Source: Roseibium limicola | GTDB taxonomy: Bacteria; Pseudomonadota; Alphaproteobacteria; Rhizobiales; Stappiaceae | Assembly (NCBI RefSeq): GCF_017313085.1 | Contig: NZ_JAFLNF010000003.1 | Span: forward strand, 186,001 to 250,000 | Reading direction: 5' to 3' | DNA length: 64,000 nt | Shown here: positions 9,373 to 18,137 of the stretch, piece by piece | How positions within the stretch are numbered: position 1 is the first letter of the stretch | How the letters are laid out: each line of letters starts with the position of its first letter | Notes under the pieces: generated by a model | What the model was told of the DNA's origin: nothing | Database searches by the model: none | Seen by the model: the letters and a program-made list of their open reading frames with translations, nothing else | Program-made: the position numbers and the translations under genes

Positions 9373-10560
9373 TTAAAGCCCGAGACTGGTGGCCAGGGCA
9401 TTGATCTGTGCCAAAGCTGCCTCATCTTCGGCCAGATCCTCTCGCGCCAGTAACAGGGCATCGCGTGCCTCGGCCTCGCGACCCAGAACCATCTGAGCCC
9501 GTAGCAATCTCTGCCAGTCCTGCAAGGATCCACCTGCCCCGCGCAACCGGTCCTTGAGGCCGCTTACCATACCCTCGATCATAGCGGAACGGTCGGCGTC
9601 GCTCATTTGCGCCGCCTCAGCCACCGCAGCGGCATCCGGACCGGGCTGACCAGGTGCAGCAGGTTGGGCCAGCGCCGCAGTTGCGCCAGTCAGCTTGGCA
9701 AGTTCGGCACGGGCAACGGGCACCCAGGATTCCGTTTCGTCGGCGCCATCGAGCAGCTTGCGCCAGGCGGCCACCGCGGCTTCGCGATTGCCGTCCTGGG
9801 CCAAGGCAATCGCCAGGAAGAAGCGGGGTTTGACCGCGTCGGCGTCCAGCTCGACGGCGGCTTCGAAAGCCGCCTGAGCGGCGGCACTGACGATGCCGTT
9901 GTTGGCGGCGGCAAGTGCTTCGCCCATGTCGGTCTGGCGCGTCGCGCTTGAGCCCAAAAGCCGGATGACATTGTCATAGGCGCGCGCAGCTTCCTCCGGG
10001 CGGTTCAGCCGCATATAGACCGGAGCAATCACTTCCCAGCCCTTGCCGTCCTGCGGATTTTGCGCCAGATGACGCTCCACGCGGGCCACCAGTTCGCCAA
10101 CTGACTGGCCTTCCACCGGCGCCTGAAGCCGGGCAATCAATGGACTGTCAGGCTGGTCGGGGCTGCCGAGCATCAGATACATGCCGAGGGTCACTGCGGG
10201 CAGGAAGACAAGCGCTGCAAGGACAGCCGCCCGGCGCAAAACGCGGCTCGAAGCTGGCGCAGAGGCTTCACGACGCGTTCTCGCATCTTCGGCGGCCAGC
10301 AGCCGCCGGGCAATTTCAGTGCGGGCGGCGTCAAACGCCTGATCGTCGATCAGTCCGCGCACCCGGTCACGCTGCAGTTCCTCAAGCTGAGCCCGGTAAA
10401 CCTCGGCATCCTGATCCAGGTCCGGTGCAGCAATGCCCACGGACGCGTTTTCAGGCACGCTTTCAGGCCTGCTGCGGGTGCGCGTCAAAGGCACTAGAAC
10501 AGACAGGGCGGCGGCGGCCGTCAAGGCAGCTATGGCAATCCAGAATATCATGGTCGGCAT
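9373..10560 (-). CDS. ccmI: Cytochrome c biogenesis protein CcmI (CycH)
   Basis: A 395-residue apocytochrome c chaperone of the ligation complex. Two N-terminal membrane helices (about 4-23 and 96-117) enclose a cytoplasmic loop with a leucine-zipper-like, charged segment (DAEVYRAQLEELQRD). A periplasmic TPR domain follows (PQDGKGWEVIAPVYMRLNRPEEA and later repeats). It is the first gene of ccmI-E-F-H. A DUF2336 gene lies 128 bp upstream, where a feuQ- or lipoprotein-type neighbour would be expected. Confidence 0.94.
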   Translation of the reverse strand: MPTMIFWIAIAALTAAAALSVLVPLTRTRSRPESVPENASVGIAAPDLDQDAEVYRAQLEELQRDRVRGLIDDQAFDAARTEIARRLLAAEDARTRREASAPASSRVLRRAAVLAALVFLPAVTLGMYLMLGSPDQPDSPLIARLQAPVEGQSVGELVARVERHLAQNPQDGKGWEVIAPVYMRLNRPEEAARAYDNVIRLLGSSATRQTDMGEALAAANNGIVSAAAQAAFEAAVELDADAVKPRFFLAIALAQDGNREAAVAAWRKLLDGADETESWVPVARAELAKLTGATAALAQPAAPGQPGPDAAAVAEAAQMSDADRSAMIEGMVSGLKDRLRGAGGSLQDWQRLLRAQMVLGREAEARDALLLAREDLAEDEAALAQINALATSLGL

Positions 10561-10688
10561 ATAGACCCGCAGCCGGGCTGGAAGGCAAGCGCCGTCGCTG
10601 TGACCGAGGGTCGCAAGTGTGTGATCGCAGGGTGAACAGGGACCTGGGTGGGCCTAAGCCGCCAGCGCAAGCAAACCACAAACTCTGC

Positions 10689-12206
10689 CTAGCCGGCAGC
10701 CAGTTCCTTGACCTTCGGCTTGCTCAGGCCTGGCATTGGGGATGCCTTCGCATGCTCCTTGGCATAGGCGACGGCGCTGTGGCGCGAACGCCGCAACTGT
10801 TGTGCATACTCGGCGCCGTAATAAATCTCCGACAGCATGATCGCCACGTCGACAGCCGCCATATGGGCTTCCATCGCCCGCCCGTGCTGCTTGCGCAATT
10901 CGCTGATCAGCGAGCGGGTCAGGATTTCCAGGGTCTGTTCGACAGCCTGACGGGTGCGCTTGCCCAGGTCGTTGACCGCGAATGTCTCAGACGCCTTGCC
11001 GACCATGACGACCACACGCAGGGCACGAACCGCGTCGTTGATCACATCCTGATCGATCTCAAACCGACCCGTCGCATCAACCCCCGGCACTTGCAGGGAG
11101 CGGCGCACCACGGCGTGGGCGCTCGACAGCTCGCGGCTGACGATATCGGATATCGACTTCTTGGTGTTGGCCAGTCGCAGCCGCCAGTCACCGGCCTGAG
11201 ACAGGTCCATGTCCCGTTCCACGCCCTTGACCAGGGTATGATATTCCTGCAGCGCCTGAGAGAAGGCCACCGGATCCGGATTGTTGGAGCGGTGCGCCTC
11301 GGCCAGAATGTTCAGCCGTTCGGCTTCACTCATCACCATATTCACAAACGGCGCATAGGGTGACTGACCAATAACCCTGGGGTCTTCGGAGCGCGCCAGT
11401 CGGCCGGCAAAGCTGCAGAGGGCGGACGGACGGTCGGCCCGGTCCAGCAGCGCCGCTGCCACGACGGAATTGTAATCCGGAAACCGCTTGGCTGCCTTTT
11501 CCACCAGGTTCAGAATGTCGGGATCGCCTTTCAGGCGGTTCTCACTGAGACTTTCCGGAACGGCGTTGAGGAAGGGCACCAGCCAGGTTTCAGCGGCAAA
11601 AATCTTGTTGATGTCACGCAGATCTGCAAGGCCACGCTCGCCGCCCATTTCCATGGCCAGACGGCGGTATTCCTTTTCCGAGGCCGAGCCACGATCCAAC
11701 GCTGCCGACATAGCCTCGACTGAGCGGCGGCGCAGAGCGCGCACCATGTCATCGAGACGGTCTTCGCTGAGCACGCCCTTCTCGATTTCTCCGATCAGCT
11801 TTTCAATGTCATTGCGCAGGAGATCGCGGGAAATCCAGTTCCAGACCTTGGACAGCATCGGGCGGTGAACACGGCCCTCCTGCTTTTCCGGAAGCTTCTC
11901 GTTAATCAGGAACTCTTCGAGCGGATTGAAGAACAGACGCGGCACCATCTCGCGGCCATTGGCATTCATCTTCAGATCTTCGGGGACGAAGTCCTCATCC
12001 TCGGCAAGAATCTCCGTGCGCAGCAGATCGACCGATGCAGCCAGGATCAAATCAACGTAGGGATCAGCCGAACCGGACGCCCGTTTGCGCTCAAGCGTCC
12101 GGACAAGCGTTCGCACAGCCTGCGGGCTCAATTCCTGCAGGTACGTTTTAATTTTGCTCGTTACCAGTTCAGAGTGGGTCATAAGCGGCTGTGGTCTTCT
12201 CGGCAT
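10689..12206 (-). CDS. DUF2336 family protein (copy 2)
   Basis: A 505-residue, highly helical soluble protein without signal peptide or membrane helix. The central part carries DUF2336-like repeats (LVEKAAKRFPDYNSVVAAALLDRAD). It is larger than the other two members here, with a long C-terminal helical region ending in a basic tail. Function unknown. It is inserted between the feuQ/lipoprotein block and ccmI on the same strand. A near-consensus CtrA-type box lies about 30 bp upstream (12236-12250). Confidence 0.7.
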   Translation of the reverse strand: MPRRPQPLMTHSELVTSKIKTYLQELSPQAVRTLVRTLERKRASGSADPYVDLILAASVDLLRTEILAEDEDFVPEDLKMNANGREMVPRLFFNPLEEFLINEKLPEKQEGRVHRPMLSKVWNWISRDLLRNDIEKLIGEIEKGVLSEDRLDDMVRALRRRSVEAMSAALDRGSASEKEYRRLAMEMGGERGLADLRDINKIFAAETWLVPFLNAVPESLSENRLKGDPDILNLVEKAAKRFPDYNSVVAAALLDRADRPSALCSFAGRLARSEDPRVIGQSPYAPFVNMVMSEAERLNILAEAHRSNNPDPVAFSQALQEYHTLVKGVERDMDLSQAGDWRLRLANTKKSISDIVSRELSSAHAVVRRSLQVPGVDATGRFEIDQDVINDAVRALRVVVMVGKASETFAVNDLGKRTRQAVEQTLEILTRSLISELRKQHGRAMEAHMAAVDVAIMLSEIYYGAEYAQQLRRSRHSAVAYAKEHAKASPMPGLSKPKVKELAAG

Positions 12207-12526
12207 ACCAATGCGCGACCATAGCCGGGGAAGGCTTAAACAATGGTTGAAAAACCCTCTTAAATACGCTTGTCAAAAATCGCGAAAGATGTGCGCCAAC
12301 AAGCGCTTAGGACTGGCGATATTTAACGCTGGGGTTTCCGCCGTTTCTGTGGAAAAGCACGCCCTTGCAAGATGCCGGAAAAATCGGCCTCCGGAAATTT
12401 TCCTAGGCATAAATATCAGGATGGGGAGAGGAATCTTCTCCCTATGTGCGCAAGCCTGAAATCAGCCCAGCTTTTCGCGTAGTCCAAGCCTCGTTCAAGC
12501 CGGGTCAATCCGCTTACAGCCTTCTA
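12207..12526. other. Intergenic region upstream of the DUF2336 gene
   Basis: This 320-bp stretch has no convincing gene. It contains TTAA-N7-TTGA at 12236-12250, a seven-of-eight match to the alphaproteobacterial CtrA box TTAA-N7-TTAA. It presumably holds the promoter of the DUF2336 gene and the 3' end of the lipoprotein transcript. No clear terminator was found. Confidence 0.4.
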
Positions 12527-12976
12527 TCAGCTCAGGGTTTCCCAGTCGCCTTGCGGTCCCTTGCAGGCGGTGCCGCGTGAAACGTAGCGACGCTCTTCCA
12601 CGATCATCTCATGGGTCACTTCGCGGCAGGTGGTGGTGTTGACCTGATAAAGCGGACCCGGACGCACCTGGCCACTGTGACCGGTACGGGTGTTGTTCCA
12701 GGAGATCGCGGCTCCCGTGCCGCGTGTGCGCAAGGCTTGCGCCTGGGCTGCGGCAACGGCTTCATGATCCGAGGGTTGAAGCGCCTGACCGAAATCATCA
12801 CGAAGCAAGGCAGCGATGGCCGCACTGGCTTCATCCTGAGCCAGACTGGAACTGGCGCCATATTCATTGCCACTCAGATCCGGACCAGAGGCGCCGGGCG
12901 TGCCAAAACAGCCCGCCAAAAGCAGCACGGGAAGGATACCCGGCAACAATTTCCGGAAAGACTGCATTCTGGTCAT
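12527..12976 (-). CDS. Putative lipoprotein, RT0821/Lpp0805 (17-kDa surface antigen-like) family
   Basis: A 149-residue protein. A lipoprotein signal ends in LLLAGC, so it should be acylated and membrane anchored. The C-terminal half has the pattern SWNNTRTGHSGQV, TTTCREVTHEMIV and GTACKGPQGDWETL, typical of small 17-kDa-antigen-like surface proteins, including the paired Cys and the final GxW. The start at 12976 is supported by GGAGG nine bases upstream. It follows feuQ by about 120 bp. Function unknown. Confidence 0.72.
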   Translation of the reverse strand: MTRMQSFRKLLPGILPVLLLAGCFGTPGASGPDLSGNEYGASSSLAQDEASAAIAALLRDDFGQALQPSDHEAVAAAQAQALRTRGTGAAISWNNTRTGHSGQVRPGPLYQVNTTTCREVTHEMIVEERRYVSRGTACKGPQGDWETLS

Positions 12977-13068
12977 TCGAAAGGGCCTCCAAGCGGTCAC
13001 GATGGACCAGCCCAGATTAGATGGGACTAGATTATGTCTATCCTACGCCTAAAATGCGGAATAGTTCC

Positions 13069-13082
13069 GTGATGTTCATCAC
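13069..13082. promoter_or_regulatory. Palindrome between feuQ and the lipoprotein gene
   Basis: GTGATG-TT-CATCAC is a perfect 6+6 palindrome in the 120-bp gap upstream of the lipoprotein gene. It could be an operator site. The protein that would bind it is unknown. Confidence 0.22.
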
Positions 13083-13098
13083 ATTTTGCAACGGCTTC

Positions 13099-14562
13099 TT
13101 ACGTTAGGGTGCGTTCGTCGGCGGCCGGCAGCTGCAATTTTGCACGCAATCCGCCTCGTTGCGCCCTTTCCAGACGCACAGCCCCGCCATACAGCGCGGC
13201 CAGATCTGCAACGATGGACAGTCCAAGCCCTGTGCCCGGTACGGTCTCATCAAGCCGGCGCCCGCGCTTCACCGCTTCGCGCATCTGCTCTTCGCTCAAT
13301 CCCGGCCCATCATCCTCGATCACCACTTCCAGCCAACGCCGTCCATGGCCCTCTGCCTCCTGACGGCGCACTTCAATGGCGACCTCGGATCTGGCCCATT
13401 TGCAGGCATTGTCCAGCAGATTGCCGACCATCTCCTCGAGATCCTGCGCCTCACCGAGAAACCGCAGTCCCTCGGGCGCATCATGCGACAGGTCGATGCC
13501 GCGGCTCTGGTAGATCTTGCTCATCGCCCGGGCAAGGCGCTCCGTCAGCGGCTCGACTTCGCAGGCAACACCAATAACCCGCCGCTGGGCGGCCTGCCGC
13601 GCTCGCTCCAGATGGTGCTGAACCTGGGTCTGCATCAGCGCGGTCTGCTCTGCCACCTTTTGGGCCAAGGGCCCTTCGCTGGTGCGCGCCTCATTGGTCA
13701 GCACGCTGATCGGGGTCTTGAGCGCATGCGCCAGATTGCCGACATGGGTGCGGGCCCGGCCCACGACTTCGCGGTTGGAATGGATCAACGCGTTAAGCTC
13801 CACGGCCAGAGGGGCGAGCTCCCGCGGCATGTCTTCGTCCACCTGCTCGCGTCTGCCCTCGCGCACATCGGACAGCGAGCGCTGCAACCGCGTCAGAGGC
13901 TTGAGCCCGAAACTCACCTGCCAGAAGATAGCCCCCACCAGACCGATGCCGACGACCAAAAGGGTCAAAGCGACATTTCTGGCAAACTCCCAAACGTCTG
14001 CGCGGAATCCGGCCGTCTCGATTGCCGCCGACAAAATATAGCTTTGATCGCCGAGTGCGACCCGACGCCGGAGATAGCGCACCTCCTCGCTGCCCGGACC
14101 GGCGGCAAACCCTGAAGCCAGCTCGTCAGTCGCGCCTATCTGCGGCAACACCAGAGGGTCGCCAACCAGCGAAGCAGAGGCAAACAGCACGTCGGTCCGC
14201 GCCTCGGCGACCTGCTCCAGGCTCCAGTACCAGCCGGACAGAGGCAGGGAAAACCGTGGTTCGCCAAGCGCATCCGGTTCGCGAAGCCGCAAGACGTCCG
14301 GTGCTGCGGCAGCGCCAGCCACAGCATTCGGGGTGTCCGGCAAGGCGCTGGCAAGAAGGGTTTTGACGTGCTGGTCGAGCTGGGCGTCGAAGCCGCGCTC
14401 GCCCGCCTGTTGATACAGGCCAACCAGAATAAAGCCCGCAACAGCAAGCGCGATGACCGACCACAGGGCTGCGACACGCACCAGCCGTTGGGCCAGTGAC
14501 CCCAGCCTGTTTTTCTTGGACCGCCGGTCGTCAGCCGCAGGCGCGTCGTCCTCAGCCTTCAC
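13099..14562 (-). CDS. feuQ: Sensor histidine kinase FeuQ-like
   Basis: A membrane kinase of about 487 residues. Two membrane helices enclose a periplasmic domain of about 130 residues, followed by HAMP, a HisKA domain with phospho-His in LAHALKTPISVL, and an ATPase domain with N box NLLDNACKWA and G boxes DDGPGLS and GTGLGLSI. The GTG at 14562 has GGGAG six bases upstream and overlaps the feuP end; a TTG 24 bp further up is the alternative. In Sinorhizobium the FeuP/FeuQ pair senses osmotic state and is restrained by periplasmic FeuN. The same three-gene order is present here. Confidence 0.87.
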   Translation of the reverse strand: MKAEDDAPAADDRRSKKNRLGSLAQRLVRVAALWSVIALAVAGFILVGLYQQAGERGFDAQLDQHVKTLLASALPDTPNAVAGAAAAPDVLRLREPDALGEPRFSLPLSGWYWSLEQVAEARTDVLFASASLVGDPLVLPQIGATDELASGFAAGPGSEEVRYLRRRVALGDQSYILSAAIETAGFRADVWEFARNVALTLLVVGIGLVGAIFWQVSFGLKPLTRLQRSLSDVREGRREQVDEDMPRELAPLAVELNALIHSNREVVGRARTHVGNLAHALKTPISVLTNEARTSEGPLAQKVAEQTALMQTQVQHHLERARQAAQRRVIGVACEVEPLTERLARAMSKIYQSRGIDLSHDAPEGLRFLGEAQDLEEMVGNLLDNACKWARSEVAIEVRRQEAEGHGRRWLEVVIEDDGPGLSEEQMREAVKRGRRLDETVPGTGLGLSIVADLAALYGGAVRLERAQRGGLRAKLQLPAADERTLT

Positions 14563-15220
14563 GGGCGTCTCCCAACCGGTAGCCAAGGCCCCGGATGGTC
14601 TCGATCAGATCCGCACCGATCTTTTTGCGCAAGCGTCCGACAAACACTTCAACGGTGTTGGAATCGCGGTCGAAGTCCTGCTCATAAAGGTGCTCGGTCA
14701 GCTCGGTTCGGGAAATCACCTTGCCCTGATGGTGCATCAGATAGGTCAGCAGACGATATTCGTGGGACGTCAGCTTGATGGCGGTGCCGTCGCGGGTCAC
14801 CCGGCTGGTGCGCAGGTCCAGCCGCAGTGGTCCGCAGGTCAACTCATTGGACGCATGACCGGCGGCGCGGCGCACCAGCGCCCGCACCCGCGCCAGAATT
14901 TCTTCCATGTGAAAGGGCTTGGAGACATAGTCATCGGCCCCGGCGTCAATACCTGCCACCTTGTCGGACCAGCGATCACGCGCGGTCAGCACCAGAACCG
15001 GCATGACCCGGCCATCGCGGCGCCAGTTTTCCAGCACCGACAGGCCGTCCAGCTTGGGCAGGCCAAGATCCAGGACAACCGCATCATAGGGCTCGGTATC
15101 GCCGAGGAAATGTCCTTCTTCCCCGTCGCTGGCCGTATCCACCGCATAGCCTGCCTCAACCAGAGCTTCCACCAGCTGGCGGTTCAGGTCCGCATCATCT
15201 TCCACCACCAAAAGGCGCAT
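14552..15220 (-). CDS. feuP: Response regulator FeuP-like (OmpR family)
   Basis: A 222-residue regulator with a receiver domain (D8-D9, phosphoacceptor D51, a conserved Lys in SKPFHM near 101) and a winged-helix C-terminus (LTSHEYRLLTYLMHHQGKV and ETIRGLGYRL). GGGAG precedes the ATG. Its stop overlaps the feuQ start. Together with the small periplasmic gene directly upstream it forms the FeuN-FeuP-FeuQ set. In rhizobia FeuP controls cyclic glucan export and related genes; the targets here are unknown. Confidence 0.9.
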   Translation of the reverse strand: MRLLVVEDDADLNRQLVEALVEAGYAVDTASDGEEGHFLGDTEPYDAVVLDLGLPKLDGLSVLENWRRDGRVMPVLVLTARDRWSDKVAGIDAGADDYVSKPFHMEEILARVRALVRRAAGHASNELTCGPLRLDLRTSRVTRDGTAIKLTSHEYRLLTYLMHHQGKVISRTELTEHLYEQDFDRDSNTVEVFVGRLRKKIGADLIETIRGLGYRLGDAREG

Positions 15221-15256
15221 GGTTTCTCCCGAGTTTCATTCGTTTAGCCCATGCCG

Positions 15257-15532
15257 TCAGCGGCTGGCGTTGATCACCTTGGTTTGCACCTGACCGCCGA
15301 CCAGAACCGACAGCCGGTAGACATAGCGCCCGCCTTCAATGCAGAGGTCCGCCTTGACGATCTCGCCACCGACCTGCCCCATCAGGCTGCCCAGAGGCTG
15401 TGCCTGTCCGCTGGCAACGGCCTGACGCGCTTCGCCCTGAGAGAGACATTGAGCTGCCGCAGGCGCGACTCCGCTCAACATGGCTGTCACCGCCAATACC
15501 GCGAAAAAACTGATTTTGGATCGTCCTGCCAT
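15257..15532 (-). CDS. feuN: Small periplasmic FeuN-like protein
   Basis: A 91-residue protein with a clear signal peptide (1-27, ending AAAQ) and a mature part of about 64 residues with one Cys pair and a beta-rich PepSY-like end (GRYVYRLSVLVGGQ). It lies 36 bp upstream of feuP on the same strand. In Sinorhizobium meliloti the small periplasmic protein FeuN lies beside feuPQ and inhibits the FeuQ pathway. Position, size and signal peptide fit that role. Assignment is from context more than from sequence identity. Confidence 0.68.
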   Translation of the reverse strand: MAGRSKISFFAVLAVTAMLSGVAPAAAQCLSQGEARQAVASGQAQPLGSLMGQVGGEIVKADLCIEGGRYVYRLSVLVGGQVQTKVINASR

Positions 15533-15870
15533 AATTCTCGTCTGCCCTGCCGCAGTTCTTTTGTTATTCCGATTTTAAAAGCCTCTGCCAACCCGCCCAG
15601 GGATGGCCCGCCTTCTGCGCTTCAACGCCTCGCTGCCATAAGGGTAGCGGATTCGCCAAAGGATTTGTCTGTGCGTTTTTATAGTGGCTGACCTGAACAC
15701 AGGCTGAATGGCTGCTTCAAGTGCTTCACTGACGCACCATATGTCTTGTCGCAGGTTTGTCGCCTCTTGACCTGCCCTGAGGGTGCGCCATTTGCCAGGT
15801 TTGCCAGCATCCCGCTAGGCTGAGCATGGCAGCCGGATCGACCGCGACCCGGCAACCAGGGAGACAACAC
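15533..15870. other. Divergent promoter region, feuN / DUF1194 gene
   Basis: This 338-bp gap separates divergent genes and should hold both promoters. The only strong signal seen is AGGGAG, the ribosome site for the plus-strand gene at 15871. No terminator or repeat was recognised. Confidence 0.4.
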
Positions 15871-16617
15871 ATGCGGCTGATCCAACTTGCACTGATGGCG
15901 CTCGTGTCGCTGACGGCCATGCTGGTGCCGGTTCACGCCTGCTCGCTGGCGCTGGTGGTGGCGATGGATGGATCTTCCAGCGTCGATGACCGCGAACATC
16001 GGCAACAGCTGCAGGGGCTGGCCCATGCCCTGCGCGATGCGGAGGTCGTGGATGCCATTCAGGCGGTCGGCGGGATCTGGTTTTCAAGCTTCGAGTGGAG
16101 TGGGCGGCACAAGCAGCAAGTGCAGGTCGGCTGGCGGTTTCTCAACAGCGCGGGTGATGCGGACGCCGCCGCAGACCAGCTTTCAAACGCACGGCGCGGT
16201 TTCACGGAGTTTCCGACCGCTCTGGGCTATGCGCTCGGCTACGCCTCGGTGCATCTGCGCAAGGTGCCGCAGGAGTGTCTGCGGCTGGTAATCGATGTGG
16301 CGGGGGATGGCATCAACAACGAGGGCTTCGGGCCGCGAATGGCTTATGACGCCTTTGATTTCACCGGCATCACAGTCAATGCGCTGGCCATCGCGGGGGC
16401 GGATCCCGACCCGATTGCCTATTATCAGCAGGAGGTGGTGCGCGGTGCCGGCGCCTTTGTCGAGGTCGCCAACGGTTTTGACGATTACACAAGGGCGATG
16501 AAACGCAAGCTGTTGCGCGAGATCCTGTTCAGCCTGTCAGCCGAGGGCCCGCATCCGCCGCAGGTCACTGTCGCCCGTGCGGATATTCTGCTTCCATCGA
16601 GCGGTAAAAATCCTTGA
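15871..16617 (+). CDS. DUF1194 protein, von Willebrand A-like, secreted
   Basis: A 248-residue exported protein. A signal peptide (about 1-23) is followed by a VWA-like fold with a metal-ion adhesion motif DGSSS at 33-37 and a later VIDVAGDGINNEG segment, both typical of DUF1194. Family function is unknown; VWA folds usually bind proteins. AGGGAG lies 7 bases before the ATG. Its last 53 bp overlap the end of the convergent WYL regulator gene. Confidence 0.85.
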   Translation: MRLIQLALMALVSLTAMLVPVHACSLALVVAMDGSSSVDDREHRQQLQGLAHALRDAEVVDAIQAVGGIWFSSFEWSGRHKQQVQVGWRFLNSAGDADAAADQLSNARRGFTEFPTALGYALGYASVHLRKVPQECLRLVIDVAGDGINNEGFGPRMAYDAFDFTGITVNALAIAGADPDPIAYYQQEVVRGAGAFVEVANGFDDYTRAMKRKLLREILFSLSAEGPHPPQVTVARADILLPSSGKNP

Positions 16618-17263
16618 GGGTCTTGCCCGGCTCGGGCCGGAAGGTCTCGCCGGTGTCTGTTACCTGCTGCAGCCGGTCGAGGCGGAACATGCGAAAATCC
16701 TGACGCAGCTCGCACCAGGCGACCAGGGTCCAGACCTTGCCCCAGAACCACAGGCCCAACGGCCTGACAATGCGCTCGCTGCGGGCGCCTTCACCGTCGG
16801 CATAAGAAATGCTCAGCCGTGCCCGCACATCCGCGGCGCGTTCCAGAGCGTCGATCCGCCCACGGACCTCTGCGCTCATTTCCCAGGACAGGGCATGGAT
16901 CTCGATGGAGCGGGCTTTTTCGCGGGCACTTTCCGGCAGCACCGCATCGATTTTCACCAGCGCCTCCTCCGCGGCCCGCGCCATCTGGGTGCCGCCCCAG
17001 GCGCGGATCATCCGGGCGCCTGCGACCAGCGCGACGATCTCGTCACGACTGAACATCAGCGGCGGCAGGTCATAGCCAGCGCGCAACACGTAGCCGACGC
17101 CGGCCTCCCCGTCGATGGGGACGCCGGTCGCCTGCAGGTCCGCGATGTCGCGGTAGATGGTGCGTTCCGACACTTCCAGCCATTCGGCCAGCTGCCGGGC
17201 ACGGACAAGCCGCCCGCCGCGCAGGTATTGAACGATCTGAAAGAGCCGGTCGGCGCGTCGCAT
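16565..17263 (-). CDS. HTH-WYL transcriptional regulator (YafY family)
   Basis: A 232-residue regulator. An N-terminal HTH_11 winged helix (RADRLFQIVQYLRGG, ARQLAEWLEVSERTIYRDIADL) is followed by a WYL ligand-sensing domain (SISYADGEG, RPLGLWFWGKVWTLVAWCELR). In this member the WYL tripeptide reads W-T-L. It lies 8 bp downstream of a VOC-family gene in the same direction, so it probably regulates that gene and itself through the palindrome at 17687-17714. Confidence 0.9.
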   Translation of the reverse strand: MRRADRLFQIVQYLRGGRLVRARQLAEWLEVSERTIYRDIADLQATGVPIDGEAGVGYVLRAGYDLPPLMFSRDEIVALVAGARMIRAWGGTQMARAAEEALVKIDAVLPESAREKARSIEIHALSWEMSAEVRGRIDALERAADVRARLSISYADGEGARSERIVRPLGLWFWGKVWTLVAWCELRQDFRMFRLDRLQQVTDTGETFRPEPGKTLKDFYRSMEAEYPHGRQ

Positions 17264-17271
17264 CAGAAGTC

Positions 17272-17643
17272 TCAGGCCGTGTAAAGGCTGATGGAGTTAC
17301 CGTCGGGATCGAGGCAATAGGTGAAGCGGCCATAGGGGATCTGGATCGGATCGCTGACCACTTCGCCCCCGGCCTCGACCAGTCGGTCCATGGAGGCCTC
17401 CAGCGTGTCAGGGCATGGCAGATGAATGGTCATGCCGGTGCCCTTTGCGGCTGGCTTTCCTGGATAGAGGTGTCCACCTCGGCCCTTCATTTCGGCCGTC
17501 GGGAAAAAGGCGACCGGATTAGGCTCCATATCTTCCTTCACCAGTTTTGTTTGAAACACCGCTTCGTAAAAGCCGATGGCCTTGTCCAGATCGGTGACGG
17601 GCAACTCGAACCATATGTTAAAATTCTCAGGCGTGAATGTCAT
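17272..17643 (-). CDS. VOC (glyoxalase/bleomycin-resistance fold) family protein
   Basis: A 123-residue cytosolic metalloenzyme-fold protein with two beta-alpha-beta-beta-beta modules: FNIWFELPVTDLDKAIGFYE at the start, GGHLYPGKPA in the middle and PYGRFTYCLDPDGNSISLY at the end. The start at 17643 has GGGAG 7-8 bases upstream. It forms a two-gene operon with the WYL regulator. Substrate unknown; close relatives are often called lactoylglutathione-lyase-like without proof. Confidence 0.88.
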   Translation of the reverse strand: MTFTPENFNIWFELPVTDLDKAIGFYEAVFQTKLVKEDMEPNPVAFFPTAEMKGRGGHLYPGKPAAKGTGMTIHLPCPDTLEASMDRLVEAGGEVVSDPIQIPYGRFTYCLDPDGNSISLYTA

Positions 17644-17686
17644 TGGAAAACTCCCGTGTTTGACCAACCGGGAGAGACTACGACAC

Positions 17687-17714
17687 CCCTCCTGACAGCC
17701 TTCTGTCAGGAGGG
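17687..17714. promoter_or_regulatory. Operator candidate for the WYL regulator
   Basis: CCCTCCTGACAG and CTGTCAGGAGGG form a perfect 12-bp inverted repeat around CCTT, 44 bp upstream of the VOC gene start. The CTGACAG...CTGTCAG core resembles operators seen upstream of YafY/WYL-VOC operons, so autoregulation is likely. It also lies just after the holin-like gene stop, so a terminator role cannot be excluded, but there is no U-run. Confidence 0.55.
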
Positions 17715-17738
17715 TATCAGGCCGGCAGAAAAGATCGT

Positions 17739-18137
17739 TCAGCGCGTCGCCTGCCACATGCGACCGACGCTTTTGACCCCGTCGACCAGGAACAGGCTGG
17801 TGACGATGGCGCCGCCCCAGTCGCGCAGGACCGGCACTTCCGCCACCTTCCAGCCGAAGTGAAAGACGCTGTCGAGGCAGATCGCCGACCACCACAGCCC
17901 CAGCGGCAGCACAAACGACAGGCGCCCGAGGCGTCCGGCAGAGAAAAACACCCCGTTTTCGGCCACCAGCACCTTGCGCGCTTCGGCTCGAGCCGAGATT
18001 TCCGCGCGGATTTCCTCTGCCGCCAGATCGGCCGACAACGCCTCCTGCGAAGTCTTCGCCTTCAACCGGCTCTCGTAGGCCTGCAGCAGGAGCTTCAGCA
18101 GACCACCCGACAGCAGGGAGATCAGCGCCGCGATCAT
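17739..18137 (-). CDS. Membrane protein, 3TM-holin-like, end of GTA lysis module
   Basis: A 132-residue protein. A short hydrophobic N-terminal helix (about 2-17) leads into an Ala/Glu/Arg-rich amphipathic stretch (28-65) and then two membrane helices (about 73-92 and 105-122). This layout is like the 3TM phage holins found with endolysins in GTA producers. It overlaps the 78-residue gene upstream by 4 bp and follows the endolysin gene. Proposed role: letting the endolysin reach peptidoglycan during GTA release. Based on layout and context only. Confidence 0.5.
   Translation of the reverse strand: MIAALISLLSGGLLKLLLQAYESRLKAKTSQEALSADLAAEEIRAEISARAEARKVLVAENGVFFSAGRLGRLSFVLPLGLWWSAICLDSVFHFGWKVAEVPVLRDWGGAIVTSLFLVDGVKSVGRMWQATR

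Noticed and set aside
10140..11363. Plus-strand open frame of 407 codons
   Set aside because: It lies antisense to ccmI and the DUF2336 gene. High-GC codon use opens such frames, and it has no domain.
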